The position numbers and the translations under genes were made by a program. The notes below the pieces were generated by a model. The model was given only the letters and a program-made list of their open reading frames with translations. It had not been told where the DNA came from and did no database searches. Positions 8,118 to 16,594 of a DNA stretch of 64,000 bases are shown here, piece after piece (position 1 is the stretch's first letter; every line of letters starts with the position of its first letter). Origin of the DNA: Romboutsia weinsteinii (GTDB taxonomy: Bacteria > Bacillota > Clostridia > Peptostreptococcales > Peptostreptococcaceae). Where the stretch lies: the NCBI RefSeq assembly GCF_002250835.2, contig NZ_NOJY02000015.1:1-64000 (forward strand), read 5' to 3'.

Positions 8118-9668
8118 ATGGAGAATTTAAAAAAGGATTTATTAGCTGAGATACCTGATTTTAGAGAATTAGGACATAAATTTAAAAATAAGGAAATATC
8201 ATCTTTAGAATTTAAAGGAACATCAGGTGGAAGAGGCGTATATGCTCAACGTGGTGGTGAGCAATTTATGATAAGACTTAGAATACCATCAGGTATAATG
8301 GACTTAGAACAATTAAAATTAGTATATAGACTTGCTAAGGAACAAGGCTTAGAAAAAATACACTTAACAACTCGTCAAGCTATACAACTTCATGATTTAT
8401 CAATAGATGGAGTTTGTGATGTAATGGAAGAAGCTCTAAATAATGATATGTACACTAGGGGTGCAGGAGGAAACTTTCCAAGAAACGTGTCTATATCACC
8501 GTTATCTGGAGTTGATGTAGAAGAAGAGTTTGATGTTACTCCTTATGCAATGGCTGTAAATGAGCATTTTATGAAGAAAATAACTACATATAAATTACCT
8601 AGAAAGTTAAAAGTATCTTTTTCAAGTAGTAAGAAAGATAGTGGAAACAGTTCTATAGCAGATTTAGGATTTTTAGCTATGAAGAAAGATGGTAAAGAAT
8701 TATTTAAGGTTTACTTAGCTGGAGGTTTAGGGAAAAACGGAGCAAAAGCCATAGAATTTGATGAACTAACAGATACAAAAGATGTGCTATATCATGTAGA
8801 AGCTATGACAAATTTATTTATAGCAGAAGGTGATTATGAAAATAAGAACAAAGCTCGTATTAGGTATATAGTTGCTAGAATGGGTGAAGATGCCTTTAAA
8901 GAGTGTTATAGAAAGCATTTAGCTGAAGTTATAGAAAAAGATAGCTTAGATTTAAATATTGAGAAAAAAATATATAATAAAGCTGGAATAAAGGTAGAGT
9001 TAAATGATTCAAGAATAAACAGTCAAAAGCAAGAAGGTCTTTATTCTATGTACTTCCATCCTATAAATGGACAACTTAGTTTAGAAACTTTAAAGCTAAT
9101 CTTAGATAAAATAGAAACTGCTGAAGATGTAGAAATAAGACTTTCGATGAGTGAAGGTATGTACATAAGAAATTTAAACGGAGATGAAGCTAAAGAATTA
9201 TTAGACTTAACTAAAAATCTTGGTGGAGAAACTAAACTAGAGCAAAGTATTGCATGTATCGGTGTGCCTACTTGTCAAATTGGTATAGCTGAGAGCCAGT
9301 CTACCTTAGATGAAATATTAGCATACTTCAAGAAACAAAACTTTACAAAAGATGTTCTACCAGCTATTCATATATCAGGGTGTAATAATTCTTGTGGTAC
9401 TCACCAAATAGGTATATTAGGGTTTGCTGGGAAGAAAAAGAGAGTAAATGATGTATCAGAAGAAGCTTTTGAACTACACATTGGAGGTAGAAAAGGAAAT
9501 GATGATACTACACTAGGTAAAATTTGTGGAGATATATTAAGAGCAGATGTGCCTAAGTTTTTATATGAATTAGCTCTAGCTATAGATAAATCAAACTTAG
9601 GATACAAAGATTTTATAGTTAATAATGATGAAGAGTTAAATTACATTATAAATAAATACTTAGTTTAA
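8118..9668 (+). CDS. Sirohaem [4Fe-4S] nitrite/sulfite reductase
   Basis: A 516-residue protein with the two-fold repeated ferrodoxin-like plus sirohaem domains of the assimilatory nitrite/sulfite reductase family. The early half has RLRIPSG, TTRQAIQLHDL and the GAGGNFPRNVSISPL segment typical of substrate and sirohaem contacts. The cluster ligands are Cys380 and Cys386 (C-x5-C) and Cys422 and Cys426 (C-x3-C). The reaction is six-electron reduction of nitrite to ammonia or sulfite to sulfide, with ferredoxin the likely donor because no flavoprotein partner is encoded beside it. Sequence alone does not separate nitrite from sulfite as substrate. The gene is monocistronic, with a GGAGCAGG site before the ATG. 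Confidence 0.9.
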   Translation: MENLKKDLLAEIPDFRELGHKFKNKEISSLEFKGTSGGRGVYAQRGGEQFMIRLRIPSGIMDLEQLKLVYRLAKEQGLEKIHLTTRQAIQLHDLSIDGVCDVMEEALNNDMYTRGAGGNFPRNVSISPLSGVDVEEEFDVTPYAMAVNEHFMKKITTYKLPRKLKVSFSSSKKDSGNSSIADLGFLAMKKDGKELFKVYLAGGLGKNGAKAIEFDELTDTKDVLYHVEAMTNLFIAEGDYENKNKARIRYIVARMGEDAFKECYRKHLAEVIEKDSLDLNIEKKIYNKAGIKVELNDSRINSQKQEGLYSMYFHPINGQLSLETLKLILDKIETAEDVEIRLSMSEGMYIRNLNGDEAKELLDLTKNLGGETKLEQSIACIGVPTCQIGIAESQSTLDEILAYFKKQNFTKDVLPAIHISGCNNSCGTHQIGILGFAGKKKRVNDVSEEAFELHIGGRKGNDDTTLGKICGDILRADVPKFLYELALAIDKSNLGYKDFIVNNDEELNYIINKYLV

Positions 9669-9690
9669 TAAGTATATAGAAATAAATAAT

Positions 9691-9741
9691 CTACCTTAGA
9701 ATATATTGTAATAACAACTATATTATGAGGTAGTTATTTTT
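9691..9741 (+). terminator. Probable intrinsic terminator after the reductase gene
   Basis: CTACCT at 9691-9696 pairs with GAGGTAG ending at 9733 as part of a 15-bp imperfect stem (9691-9705 with 9719-9733), followed by a T-rich run. Confidence 0.6.
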
Positions 9742-9811
9742 ATATATAGATATTATAAATAAATAGTACTACTATATATGTAAACAGATTTCTAGATTAA
9801 GGGGGATAATT

Positions 9812-10684
9812 ATGAAGTGGATTGAGTATGAAAAAGATCTAAATTTATTTGAAGAATTTAACAAAGAATATAAACCAATGACACAAAGTGAAAAATATAA
9901 ATGTGTTAGAGTTTTAATTGAGTATTTTTCAAAAGATAGTTCTTGGAAAATATCAAGACTACCAGATACTTATGAACAACGAAGAGAGATACTTCGCGGG
10001 CTTCTAAATGTATATCCAGTAAGAGAAATTGATGTAAATATTTTAAATATGCTACATAGGTTGCTATTATCAGAGCATGAAGAAAAAACTATAGTAGACG
10101 TAAATAATCTAGAAGAAGTTGAAGAAAATATTGCAATATATAGGGGAGATATAACAAACTTAAAAGCAGATGCAATAGTAAATGCTGCTAACAGCAAACT
10201 ATTAGGCTGCTTAAAGCCTTTACATGAATGTATAGATAATTCAATTCATTCTAATGCAGGCCCAAGGCTAAGGGAAGATTGTAATAAAATAATAGAAAAA
10301 CAGCAACATTTAGAATATACAGGTCAGGCAAAGATAACTAGGGCTTATTGCTTACCATCGAAATTTGTTATACACACTGTAGGTCCATTTATTCACAACG
10401 AAAAACCAAGCAAAGAGGAAAAGAAACAACTTGTGTCTTGCTATAAATCATGTTTAAATATAGTTAAAGAAATTGATGAAATAAAGAATATAGTATTTTG
10501 TTGTATTTCCACAGGTGTATTTGGATATCCAAAGGATCAAGCTGCTAAAATTGCAATATCAACAGTTAGAGACTGGTTAGAGGAAAATACAAATAAAAAC
10601 ATAAAAGTAATATTTAATGTATTTTCTCATGAGGATGAAGAGATATATAAAAGTATGTTTAGAAAGCTAGAGTGTAAAATATAG
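9812..10684 (+). CDS. Macrodomain protein-ADP-ribose hydrolase (zinc-containing type)
   Basis: A 290-residue protein. Residues about 1-100 form a helical N-terminal extension. From about residue 107 there is a macrodomain with the GDIT and NAAN motifs that line the ADP-ribose pocket, HTVGP, and the STGVFGYP loop. The segment CLKPLHECID (around residues 131-140) supplies Cys/His/Cys residues matching the zinc site of the macrodomains linked to SirTM sirtuins in staphylococci and streptococci. Those enzymes remove ADP-ribose from modified proteins. Here there is no sirtuin, GcvH-like or lipoate ligase gene alongside, so the substrate is open. The gene stands alone, with a GGGGGA ribosome binding site. 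Confidence 0.88.
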   Translation: MKWIEYEKDLNLFEEFNKEYKPMTQSEKYKCVRVLIEYFSKDSSWKISRLPDTYEQRREILRGLLNVYPVREIDVNILNMLHRLLLSEHEEKTIVDVNNLEEVEENIAIYRGDITNLKADAIVNAANSKLLGCLKPLHECIDNSIHSNAGPRLREDCNKIIEKQQHLEYTGQAKITRAYCLPSKFVIHTVGPFIHNEKPSKEEKKQLVSCYKSCLNIVKEIDEIKNIVFCCISTGVFGYPKDQAAKIAISTVRDWLEENTNKNIKVIFNVFSHEDEEIYKSMFRKLECKI

Positions 10685-10730
10685 TAAAAAATAAAAGGAT
10701 ATCATTAGATATCCTTTTATTTTTTACTAT
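10681..10730. terminator. Bidirectional terminator between converging genes
   Basis: A perfect 23-bp inverted repeat (10681-10703 and 10708-10730) around a 4-base ATTA loop. The A-rich left arm and T-rich right arm give a U tract on either strand. It includes the macrodomain stop codon and sits 11 bases from the end of the converging regulator gene, so it can serve both. Confidence 0.88.
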
Positions 10731-10741
10731 ATTTTATTTTA

Positions 10742-11716
10742 TTAAGAATTGGAAATTATTTTGCCTAAATCTTTTAAGTCATAGCCACCAATTCCTTCTA
10801 GTTCAGATCTAAATTCTTCAGAAGATACTATATTTATTATAGATTTATAAATCGGATTAGATAAATCTTCATCTCTTATTACTAAATCATAGCGTTCATT
10901 TTGAAGAGGTATAAATTCTATATTATTAACTTGTAAGGCCCCTTTTTCGTTTCCTATTCCAACATCTGCTTTTCCTCTTGCTACATAGCTAGCTATGCTA
11001 ATATGAGAGGATTGCGTATTATTATATCCATTTATTTGATTATTTGAGATATTTAAAGATTTTAATTTTTCATCTAGTAATATTCTAGTGCCTGATCCTT
11101 TTTCTCTATTTATAAAAACAACACCAGGTTTAGTCAAATCTGTCCAGTTAGTAATATTCTTAGGATTACCTTTTTGAACATAGAATCCTTGTTGTCGATA
11201 AGCTAAATTAATCAACGTACAAGCTGTGCCAGGTAGTAATTTCTTTACAAATGGAGTATTGTAATCGTTAGTTTCACTATCCCACAAATGTGATGATGCA
11301 ATAGAGACTCTATTATGATATAAATCGAATAATCCATTATAGCTTCCAATATAAGATCTGAAAGTTTTTACTCTATGTAGTTTATTCTCGATATACCTTC
11401 CGAGTATGTCTAAAATGATATCTTGTCCAGAAATTATTATTTCTTTATTTATATTATCGTTGCTACGAACTAAAATACTCGTATCACTTTCAATAGCTCT
11501 ATCTAAATCAGAAGTAACGCTTAATGAATCTCTAGTTAATTTAGGATTCTTTTGATTGTTTATATAATTATCTACATCTTCTTTATCGATTCTAAGTTTA
11601 CGTCCAACCTTATATGATGGAAGCTCACCTCTTTTTATTAGCTCATAAACTGTATTTTTAGTTATTTTTAATAATTCAGCAACCTCAACTGGAGTTAAAG
11701 ATGATAATGAGTTCAT
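10742..11716 (-). CDS. HTH regulator with PBP-like oxyanion-binding domain (molybdate-responsive, likely)
   Basis: A 324-residue protein. Residues 1 to about 57 form an excisionase-type helix-turn-helix (LTPVEVAELLKITKNTVYEL, then KVGRKLRIDKEDVDNYI). From about residue 90 onward there is a periplasmic-binding-protein-like domain with INREKGSGTRILLD and KADVGIG motifs. This domain order is known in regulators beside molybdate transport genes in bacteria that lack the classical ModE. It diverges from modABC and has no signal peptide, so it should act in the cytoplasm. The inferred role is control of modABC according to molybdate (or tungstate) level. The start is fixed by a GGGAGGTG site (complement of 11724-11731). 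The same PBP domain is fused to the MoeA at 54540-56468. Confidence 0.85.
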   Translation of the reverse strand: MNSLSSLTPVEVAELLKITKNTVYELIKRGELPSYKVGRKLRIDKEDVDNYINNQKNPKLTRDSLSVTSDLDRAIESDTSILVRSNDNINKEIIISGQDIILDILGRYIENKLHRVKTFRSYIGSYNGLFDLYHNRVSIASSHLWDSETNDYNTPFVKKLLPGTACTLINLAYRQQGFYVQKGNPKNITNWTDLTKPGVVFINREKGSGTRILLDEKLKSLNISNNQINGYNNTQSSHISIASYVARGKADVGIGNEKGALQVNNIEFIPLQNERYDLVIRDEDLSNPIYKSIINIVSSEEFRSELEGIGGYDLKDLGKIISNS

Positions 11717-11792
11717 AAAACACCTCCCTACAGATTATTTTAACACTATTAACAAAGATCTGTAAAAATATTATTAATATTAAAATCAATAC

Positions 11793-11821
11793 TTGTAAAA
11801 ATAGAAATTAATGGATATAAT
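11793..11821 (+). promoter_or_regulatory. Candidate promoter for modABC
   Basis: TTGTAA at 11793-11798, a 17-base spacer and a perfect TATAAT at 11816-11821. It lies about 190 bases before modA, leaving a long untranslated leader. The 291-base divergent region otherwise shows only AT-rich sequence and a short inverted repeat (AATAC...GTATT near 11884-11900); no ModE box is recognisable. Confidence 0.45.
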
Positions 11822-12007
11822 TTAAGCGAAGAATGACTAAAAATAATAAAAAGTGATTAAAAACAATTGAAATAGTATTAAAATAATACAATTAGCGTAT
11901 TGAAACATAACAAAACATGATGAAATATATCTGAAATTATTTATAAACTATAAATATTATTTTTAGATAACTATAAAATTTATATTATAAAAAAGGGGGA
12001 ATAAAGT

Positions 12008-12820
12008 ATGCAATTAAGAAAAATATTTAAAAACTTAGGGATAATAATATTCATAGCAATGTTAGCAGTAGGTTGTAGTAACCCAGAAAACTCTAAAAAA
12101 CAAAGTCAAGTTTCGAAAACAGAATCTGAATCAGTGGAGCTTAATATATCTGCAGCAGCTAGCTTAAAGGAAGCGATGGCTAAATTAGAAGAAGAATATA
12201 AAAAAGAAAATAAAGATATAAAACTTGTAGTAAATTTTGGAGCGTCTGGATCATTGCAGCAACAAATTGAGCAAGGCGCACCATGTGATATATTTATATC
12301 AGCAGGTAAGAAGCAGATGGATGCATTAAATGAAGGTGGATTAATAGAAAAGGGTACATATAAAAATTTAGTAAAAAATGATTTGGTATTGATTGCTCCA
12401 AAGAATAGCAAGATAACAAGTATAAATGATCTGACTAGCAATAAAGTTAAACATATAGCAGTAGGTGAAGCTAATAGTGTTCCAGCTGGTAAATATGCTG
12501 ATGAAGTATTAAATAATTTAAATATCAAAGATTCTATCTTAGATAAATTAGTATTTGCAAAGGATGTAAAAGAAGTATTGGCTTGGACTCAGTCGGGAAA
12601 TGCAGAAGCGGGCTTTGTATATTATAGTGATGCAATTAATACTGATAAAGTAAAGATAGTTGAGGTAACTTCAGAAGAGTCTCATTCACCAATAACTTAT
12701 CCGATAGCAGTCATTAAAGATAGTAATCAAGTTGAAGAGGCTAAAAACTTTGAGGAATTCTTGCTTAGTGACAAAGCACAAGAAATATTAAAAGAGTGTG
12801 GATATAAAAGCTCAAAATAA
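12008..12820 (+). CDS. modA: Molybdate ABC transporter substrate-binding lipoprotein
   Basis: A 270-residue lipoprotein: hydrophobic signal ending in LAVGC (Cys23) followed by a Ser/Lys/Glu-rich linker. The mature part shows the ModA signature AAASLKEAM near residues 49-57, NFGASGSLQQQIEQGAPCDIF around 76-96, and YPIAVIK near the end. It captures molybdate (and probably tungstate) outside the cell for ModBC. RBS AAGGGGGA lies 9 bases before the ATG. It is first in a three-gene operon with modB 30 bases on. Confidence 0.94.
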   Translation: MQLRKIFKNLGIIIFIAMLAVGCSNPENSKKQSQVSKTESESVELNISAAASLKEAMAKLEEEYKKENKDIKLVVNFGASGSLQQQIEQGAPCDIFISAGKKQMDALNEGGLIEKGTYKNLVKNDLVLIAPKNSKITSINDLTSNKVKHIAVGEANSVPAGKYADEVLNNLNIKDSILDKLVFAKDVKEVLAWTQSGNAEAGFVYYSDAINTDKVKIVEVTSEESHSPITYPIAVIKDSNQVEEAKNFEEFLLSDKAQEILKECGYKSSK

Positions 12821-12850
12821 TGTTTAATAAAATAATAGGGAGGTGTGCTT

Positions 12851-13534
12851 GTGAATTCAGACTGGTCGCCATTGATAATATCTATTAAGACAGCATTTTT
12901 ATCAACATGTATAACCTTTGTAATAGGAATAATAGTGTCTTATTTGATGGCAAATTATAAAGGCAGATTTAAAGGATTAATTGATGGTTTGTTTACACTT
13001 CCTTTGGTCCTTCCACCTACTGTAGTAGGCTTTTTTCTGTTGCTACTATTTGGAAAGAATGGGGCTATAGGACAATTTTTCTTAAATTATGATATCACCA
13101 TTATTTTTAGTTGGTGGGCAACTATAATTTCGGCCACAGTAGTAGCATTTCCTATGATGTATAGGAGTTCAAGGGCGGCTTTTGAGCAAATAGATGACAA
13201 TATGATTTCTGCGGCAAGAACATTAGGACTTAGTGAATGGAAGATATTTTACAAAATCGCAGTACCTCTAGCCTGGCCTGGAATAATTGCAGGAATAGTA
13301 CTAGCATTTGCTAGAGCACTTGGAGAATTCGGAGCAACTCTTATGATAGCAGGGAATATTCCAGGAAGAACACAAACAATGCCTGTAGCTATATTTTTTG
13401 CAGTAGAAGGTGGAGATATGGAAAAAGCTATGATGTGGGTATTTATGATAACTACTATATCGATAGTTATGATATTGATATTAAACTATTGGTCAGATAA
13501 GCAACTGCAGATAATAGGAAAGAGGTTCAAATAA
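12851..13534 (+). CDS. modB: Molybdate ABC transporter permease
   Basis: A 227-residue integral membrane protein with about five to six hydrophobic helices and the family motifs LPPTVVGFFLLLLFG and the EAA-type loop AARTLGLSEWKIFYKIAVPLAWPGI. Together with ModC it moves molybdate into the cell. Two in-frame GTG codons are possible (12845 and 12851). The second is chosen because GGGAGGTG at 12838-12845 lies 5 bases upstream of it, whereas it overlaps the first. It ends directly at the modC start with no gap. Confidence 0.94.
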   Translation: MNSDWSPLIISIKTAFLSTCITFVIGIIVSYLMANYKGRFKGLIDGLFTLPLVLPPTVVGFFLLLLFGKNGAIGQFFLNYDITIIFSWWATIISATVVAFPMMYRSSRAAFEQIDDNMISAARTLGLSEWKIFYKIAVPLAWPGIIAGIVLAFARALGEFGATLMIAGNIPGRTQTMPVAIFFAVEGGDMEKAMMWVFMITTISIVMILILNYWSDKQLQIIGKRFK

Positions 13535-14578
13535 ATGTCATTATATATAGATATAGAAAAAGAGCTACCATCTTTTACTTTGAAGGTCCAAATAAAACAA
13601 AATCAAGGTGTATTGGGGTTTTTAGGAGAATCTGGATCTGGGAAAAGTATGACTTTAAGATGTATAGCAGGCCTTGAAGAGCCAACTAGGGGAAAGATTA
13701 TTTTAAATGATAGGATACTATTCGATTCCGAGAATAATGTAAATTTATCTACTCAAAAGAGGAGAATAGGATTTTTATTTCAAAACTATGCATTATTTCC
13801 TCACATGACTGTAACTCAAAATATACAGTTAGGATTAGGAGATATAACAAGATTAGAAAGAGATAAAATATCAAATGAATATATTGAAAGGCTTTGTCTG
13901 AAGGGGCTTGAAAATAGATATCCTTGGCAGTTATCAGGGGGACAGCAGCAAAGAGTTGCTTTAGCAAGAGCATTAAGTACATCACCGGACATACTTTTAC
14001 TAGATGAACCATTCTCAGCATTAGATTATCATCTAAGAAGCAATATGGAAAAAGAACTAGTAGAAATATTAGATGAATATAAAGGTGAAATTGTATTTGT
14101 AACTCATGATGTATCCGAGGCATATAGAGTTTGTGATGATATTGTTGTCTACGATAGAGGAATAGCTATGCCAAAGAGAAGCGTCAATGATTTATTTAAT
14201 AGTCCAAAATCAATAGTAGAAGCAAATATAACTGGCTGTAAAAATATTTCAAAGGCTGAGCGAATAGATAGTAATACAATATATGCAAAAGATTGGGGAT
14301 ATAGCTATAGTATTAACAATAGTTCAGAGGAAGAAATTAATTATGTCGGAGTAAGAGATCATCATATTAGTGTAAAGAAGGAGATAGAGGGAAATACAAA
14401 TTACTTTACAGTTATCAAGATAGTTGAAAATCCGTTTAGTTATACAGTAATGGTAATAAATAGAGCGAAGAGAGAATATACACCTATTCAAATTAGTATT
14501 AGTAAAGATCTTTGTGATTTCGATATAGGTGATAATATTTTAGTTAAATTTGAAGAAAATAGATTGTTTACATTTTAA
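13535..14578 (+). CDS. modC: Molybdate ABC transporter ATP-binding protein
   Basis: A 347-residue ATPase. Walker A GESGSGKS is at residues 31-38, followed by a Q-loop in FLFQNYALFPHMTV, the signature LSGGQQQR, Walker B LLLDEPFSALD and the H-loop THDVSEAY. Residues from about 230 form the C-terminal extension where family members carry a TOBE/molybdate-binding domain. It powers ModB. Its ATG follows the modB TAA without a gap, and no separate ribosome binding site is needed beyond AAAGAGG inside the modB end. Confidence 0.94.
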   Translation: MSLYIDIEKELPSFTLKVQIKQNQGVLGFLGESGSGKSMTLRCIAGLEEPTRGKIILNDRILFDSENNVNLSTQKRRIGFLFQNYALFPHMTVTQNIQLGLGDITRLERDKISNEYIERLCLKGLENRYPWQLSGGQQQRVALARALSTSPDILLLDEPFSALDYHLRSNMEKELVEILDEYKGEIVFVTHDVSEAYRVCDDIVVYDRGIAMPKRSVNDLFNSPKSIVEANITGCKNISKAERIDSNTIYAKDWGYSYSINNSSEEEINYVGVRDHHISVKKEIEGNTNYFTVIKIVENPFSYTVMVINRAKREYTPIQISISKDLCDFDIGDNILVKFEENRLFTF

Positions 14579-14583
14579 ATAGA

Positions 14584-14630
14584 CATGCTACTTAAGCAGG
14601 TTAAGTACCTAATGATAAGTAGCATTTTTT
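14584..14630 (+). terminator. Intrinsic terminator of the modABC operon
   Basis: ATGCTACTTA at 14585-14594 pairs with TAAGTAGCAT ending at 14625, followed by a run of T. A smaller repeat (CTTAAG/TTAAG) sits in the loop. Confidence 0.8.
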
Positions 14631-14825
14631 GTTAACTTAAAAAGGATATACTGTGTAGTAAATAAAGACATTTACCTACAAAAGAAGTTTGAATAATGAT
14701 ATTATAATAATAATGAATTTATATAGTTAATAAGTTGAAACTGAAGATCAGAGTGATAAATGATATAAAATTTAAAATAGATTTGAGAATATTAATATAT
14801 GAATTACTGGATATAGGAGGAGTTT

Positions 14826-15830
14826 ATGAAAGTTACGATAAAAGATGTAGCAGAAGAAGCTAAAGTAGCTACATCTACAGTATCTAGGGTACTATCAAAT
14901 AGTCCTAGAATAAGCGATGAAACAAAGAAAATAGTTCATGAAGCTATTAAAAAGTTAAATTATAAGCCTAATGCTATAGCCAGAAGTTTGGCAAATAATA
15001 AAACTAGAATATTAGGAGTAGTGCTACCAAGTGAGGCTCAAGACCTACTTACTAATCCATTTTTTATAAATGCTATGAAGGGAATGAGTATGTATGCTCA
15101 AAGTAAAAACTATTACATAACCTATGCATTTAGTAATGACCAAGAAAATGAAGAAGAGCATATAAAAGAAATAACGCATAATAACTTAGTTGATGGAGTC
15201 GTATTGTTAAGGGCTAGAGAATATGATGAGAGTATTAGATACTTAAAAGAAATAAAATTTCCATTTGTAGTAATAGGTAGACCTGAAAATACTGATGGGG
15301 TGCTTTGGGTAGATAATGATAATTTCCAAGCTATGTATAATGTAGTAAACAGACTTATAAAAAAAGGTCATGAAAAAATTGGAATGGTGGGCGCTATAAA
15401 AGACTGGAGTATGTCAAAGGACAGATTAAAAGGATACAAAATGGCATTAGAGATAAATGGAATTAAATATGATGAAAAATTAACAAGGTGCCAAGATGAG
15501 TTTACTGAAGAAAATGGATATGAGGCATCTAAAGAACTGATTAAGGATAATAAAATTACTGCAGTAGTAACTACAGATGACTTATTAGCAATAGGTGCAA
15601 TAAAGGCAATTAATGAAGAAAATATGAAAAATATTGCAGTTGTAGGTTTTAATAACTCTCAACTTGGCCAATACCAAAGCCCAACACTTACTACAGTAGA
15701 TATAAATGCAGAAAAACTGGGATATCATGCAACTCGATTATTAATAGATAACTTAGAAGATGATGATAGTGATAATAACAGACATTATATAGTAGATACA
15801 GTGTTTGTAGAAAGAGAATCTTTTGTATAA
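14826..15830 (+). CDS. LacI-family transcriptional regulator
   Basis: A 334-residue repressor-type regulator. The N-terminal helix-turn-helix and hinge (VTIKDVAEEAKVATSTVSR through NYKPNAIARSL, residues 2-57) is canonical. The rest is a type I periplasmic-binding-like effector domain with GVVLP, VVIGRP, AVVTTDDLLAIGA and VVGFNNSQ motifs. A maltose O-acetyltransferase gene follows and a glycogen operon lies 4 kb on, so a maltose/maltodextrin regulator (MalR-like) is a reasonable inference. The ATG at 14826 has AGGAGG 5 bases upstream. The 195 bases before it after the modC terminator contain no convincing promoter match. Confidence 0.88.
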   Translation: MKVTIKDVAEEAKVATSTVSRVLSNSPRISDETKKIVHEAIKKLNYKPNAIARSLANNKTRILGVVLPSEAQDLLTNPFFINAMKGMSMYAQSKNYYITYAFSNDQENEEEHIKEITHNNLVDGVVLLRAREYDESIRYLKEIKFPFVVIGRPENTDGVLWVDNDNFQAMYNVVNRLIKKGHEKIGMVGAIKDWSMSKDRLKGYKMALEINGIKYDEKLTRCQDEFTEENGYEASKELIKDNKITAVVTTDDLLAIGAIKAINEENMKNIAVVGFNNSQLGQYQSPTLTTVDINAEKLGYHATRLLIDNLEDDDSDNNRHYIVDTVFVERESFV

Positions 15831-15966
15831 AATAATTTACATATAGGATTTTAATAAAATAAATAGATGATTTTAAAAATATAATACAATTATAACTTAA
15901 ATATGGATATAGGCGATTCTATATTGTAAAAATAATAGAAAGTATATAATTAAATAGGGGGATAAG

Positions 15967-16524
15967 ATGACTGAAAAGGAAAAGATGTTAGCAGGTCAAG
16001 GATATTTAGCTTTTGATGAAGAGCTTGTAAAAGAAAGAAATCGTAGTAGAAGATTAACAAGAATATATAACTCTACTATAGAGACTGATACGGAAGAAAG
16101 AACTAACATTTTAAAAGAATTATTTGGAAGTACAGGAGAAAATATATATATTGAGCCTAACTTTAGATGTGACTATGGTTACAACATACATGTAGGAGAA
16201 AACTTTTATGCCAATTTTGACTGTGTGCTGCTAGATATATGTGAAATTAGAATTGGTGATAATGCAATGCTTGCTCCAAATGTACAATTATATACAGCAT
16301 ATCATCCTATTGATGCTAAGACTAGAATATCAGGATTAGAATATGGAGCTCCTATTACAATAGGAAATAATGTATGGATAGGTGGAGGTTCAATTGTAAA
16401 TCCTGGAGTTACAATTGGGGATAATGTGGTAATTGGATCAGGGAGTGTAGTAACTAAAGATATTCCATCAAATACTGTTGCAGTAGGAAATCCATGTAAG
16501 GTAATCAAAAATATAGAAGAATAA
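15967..16524 (+). CDS. maa: Maltose O-acetyltransferase-like hexapeptide acetyltransferase
   Basis: A 185-residue protein. It opens with the Maa-type N-terminal helical domain ([19 protein letters not shown]) and continues with a left-handed beta-helix of hexapeptide repeats. The acetyl-CoA site region includes [12 protein letters not shown] with the catalytic His, then [16 protein letters not shown] and [13 protein letters not shown]. It acetylates maltose, glucose or other saccharides with acetyl-CoA, possibly as a detoxification of excess free sugar. It lies 136 bases after the LacI regulator, with an AGGGGGA site before the ATG. The exact sugar is not determinable from sequence. Confidence 0.88.
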   Translation: MTEKEKMLAGQGYLAFDEELVKERNRSRRLTRIYNSTIETDTEERTNILKELFGSTGENIYIEPNFRCDYGYNIHVGENFYANFDCVLLDICEIRIGDNAMLAPNVQLYTAYHPIDAKTRISGLEYGAPITIGNNVWIGGGSIVNPGVTIGDNVVIGSGSVVTKDIPSNTVAVGNPCKVIKNIEE

Positions 16525-16594
16525 AAAATTAGATAAGGTTGAAACATAATAACACAAGCATTTATTTTGTATACTATCAAGGAGTATGATAAGC

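Noticed and set aside
12106..12528. 140-codon ORF on the - strand inside modA
   Set aside because: Codon-position mirror of modA, without a ribosome binding site; modA is unambiguous.
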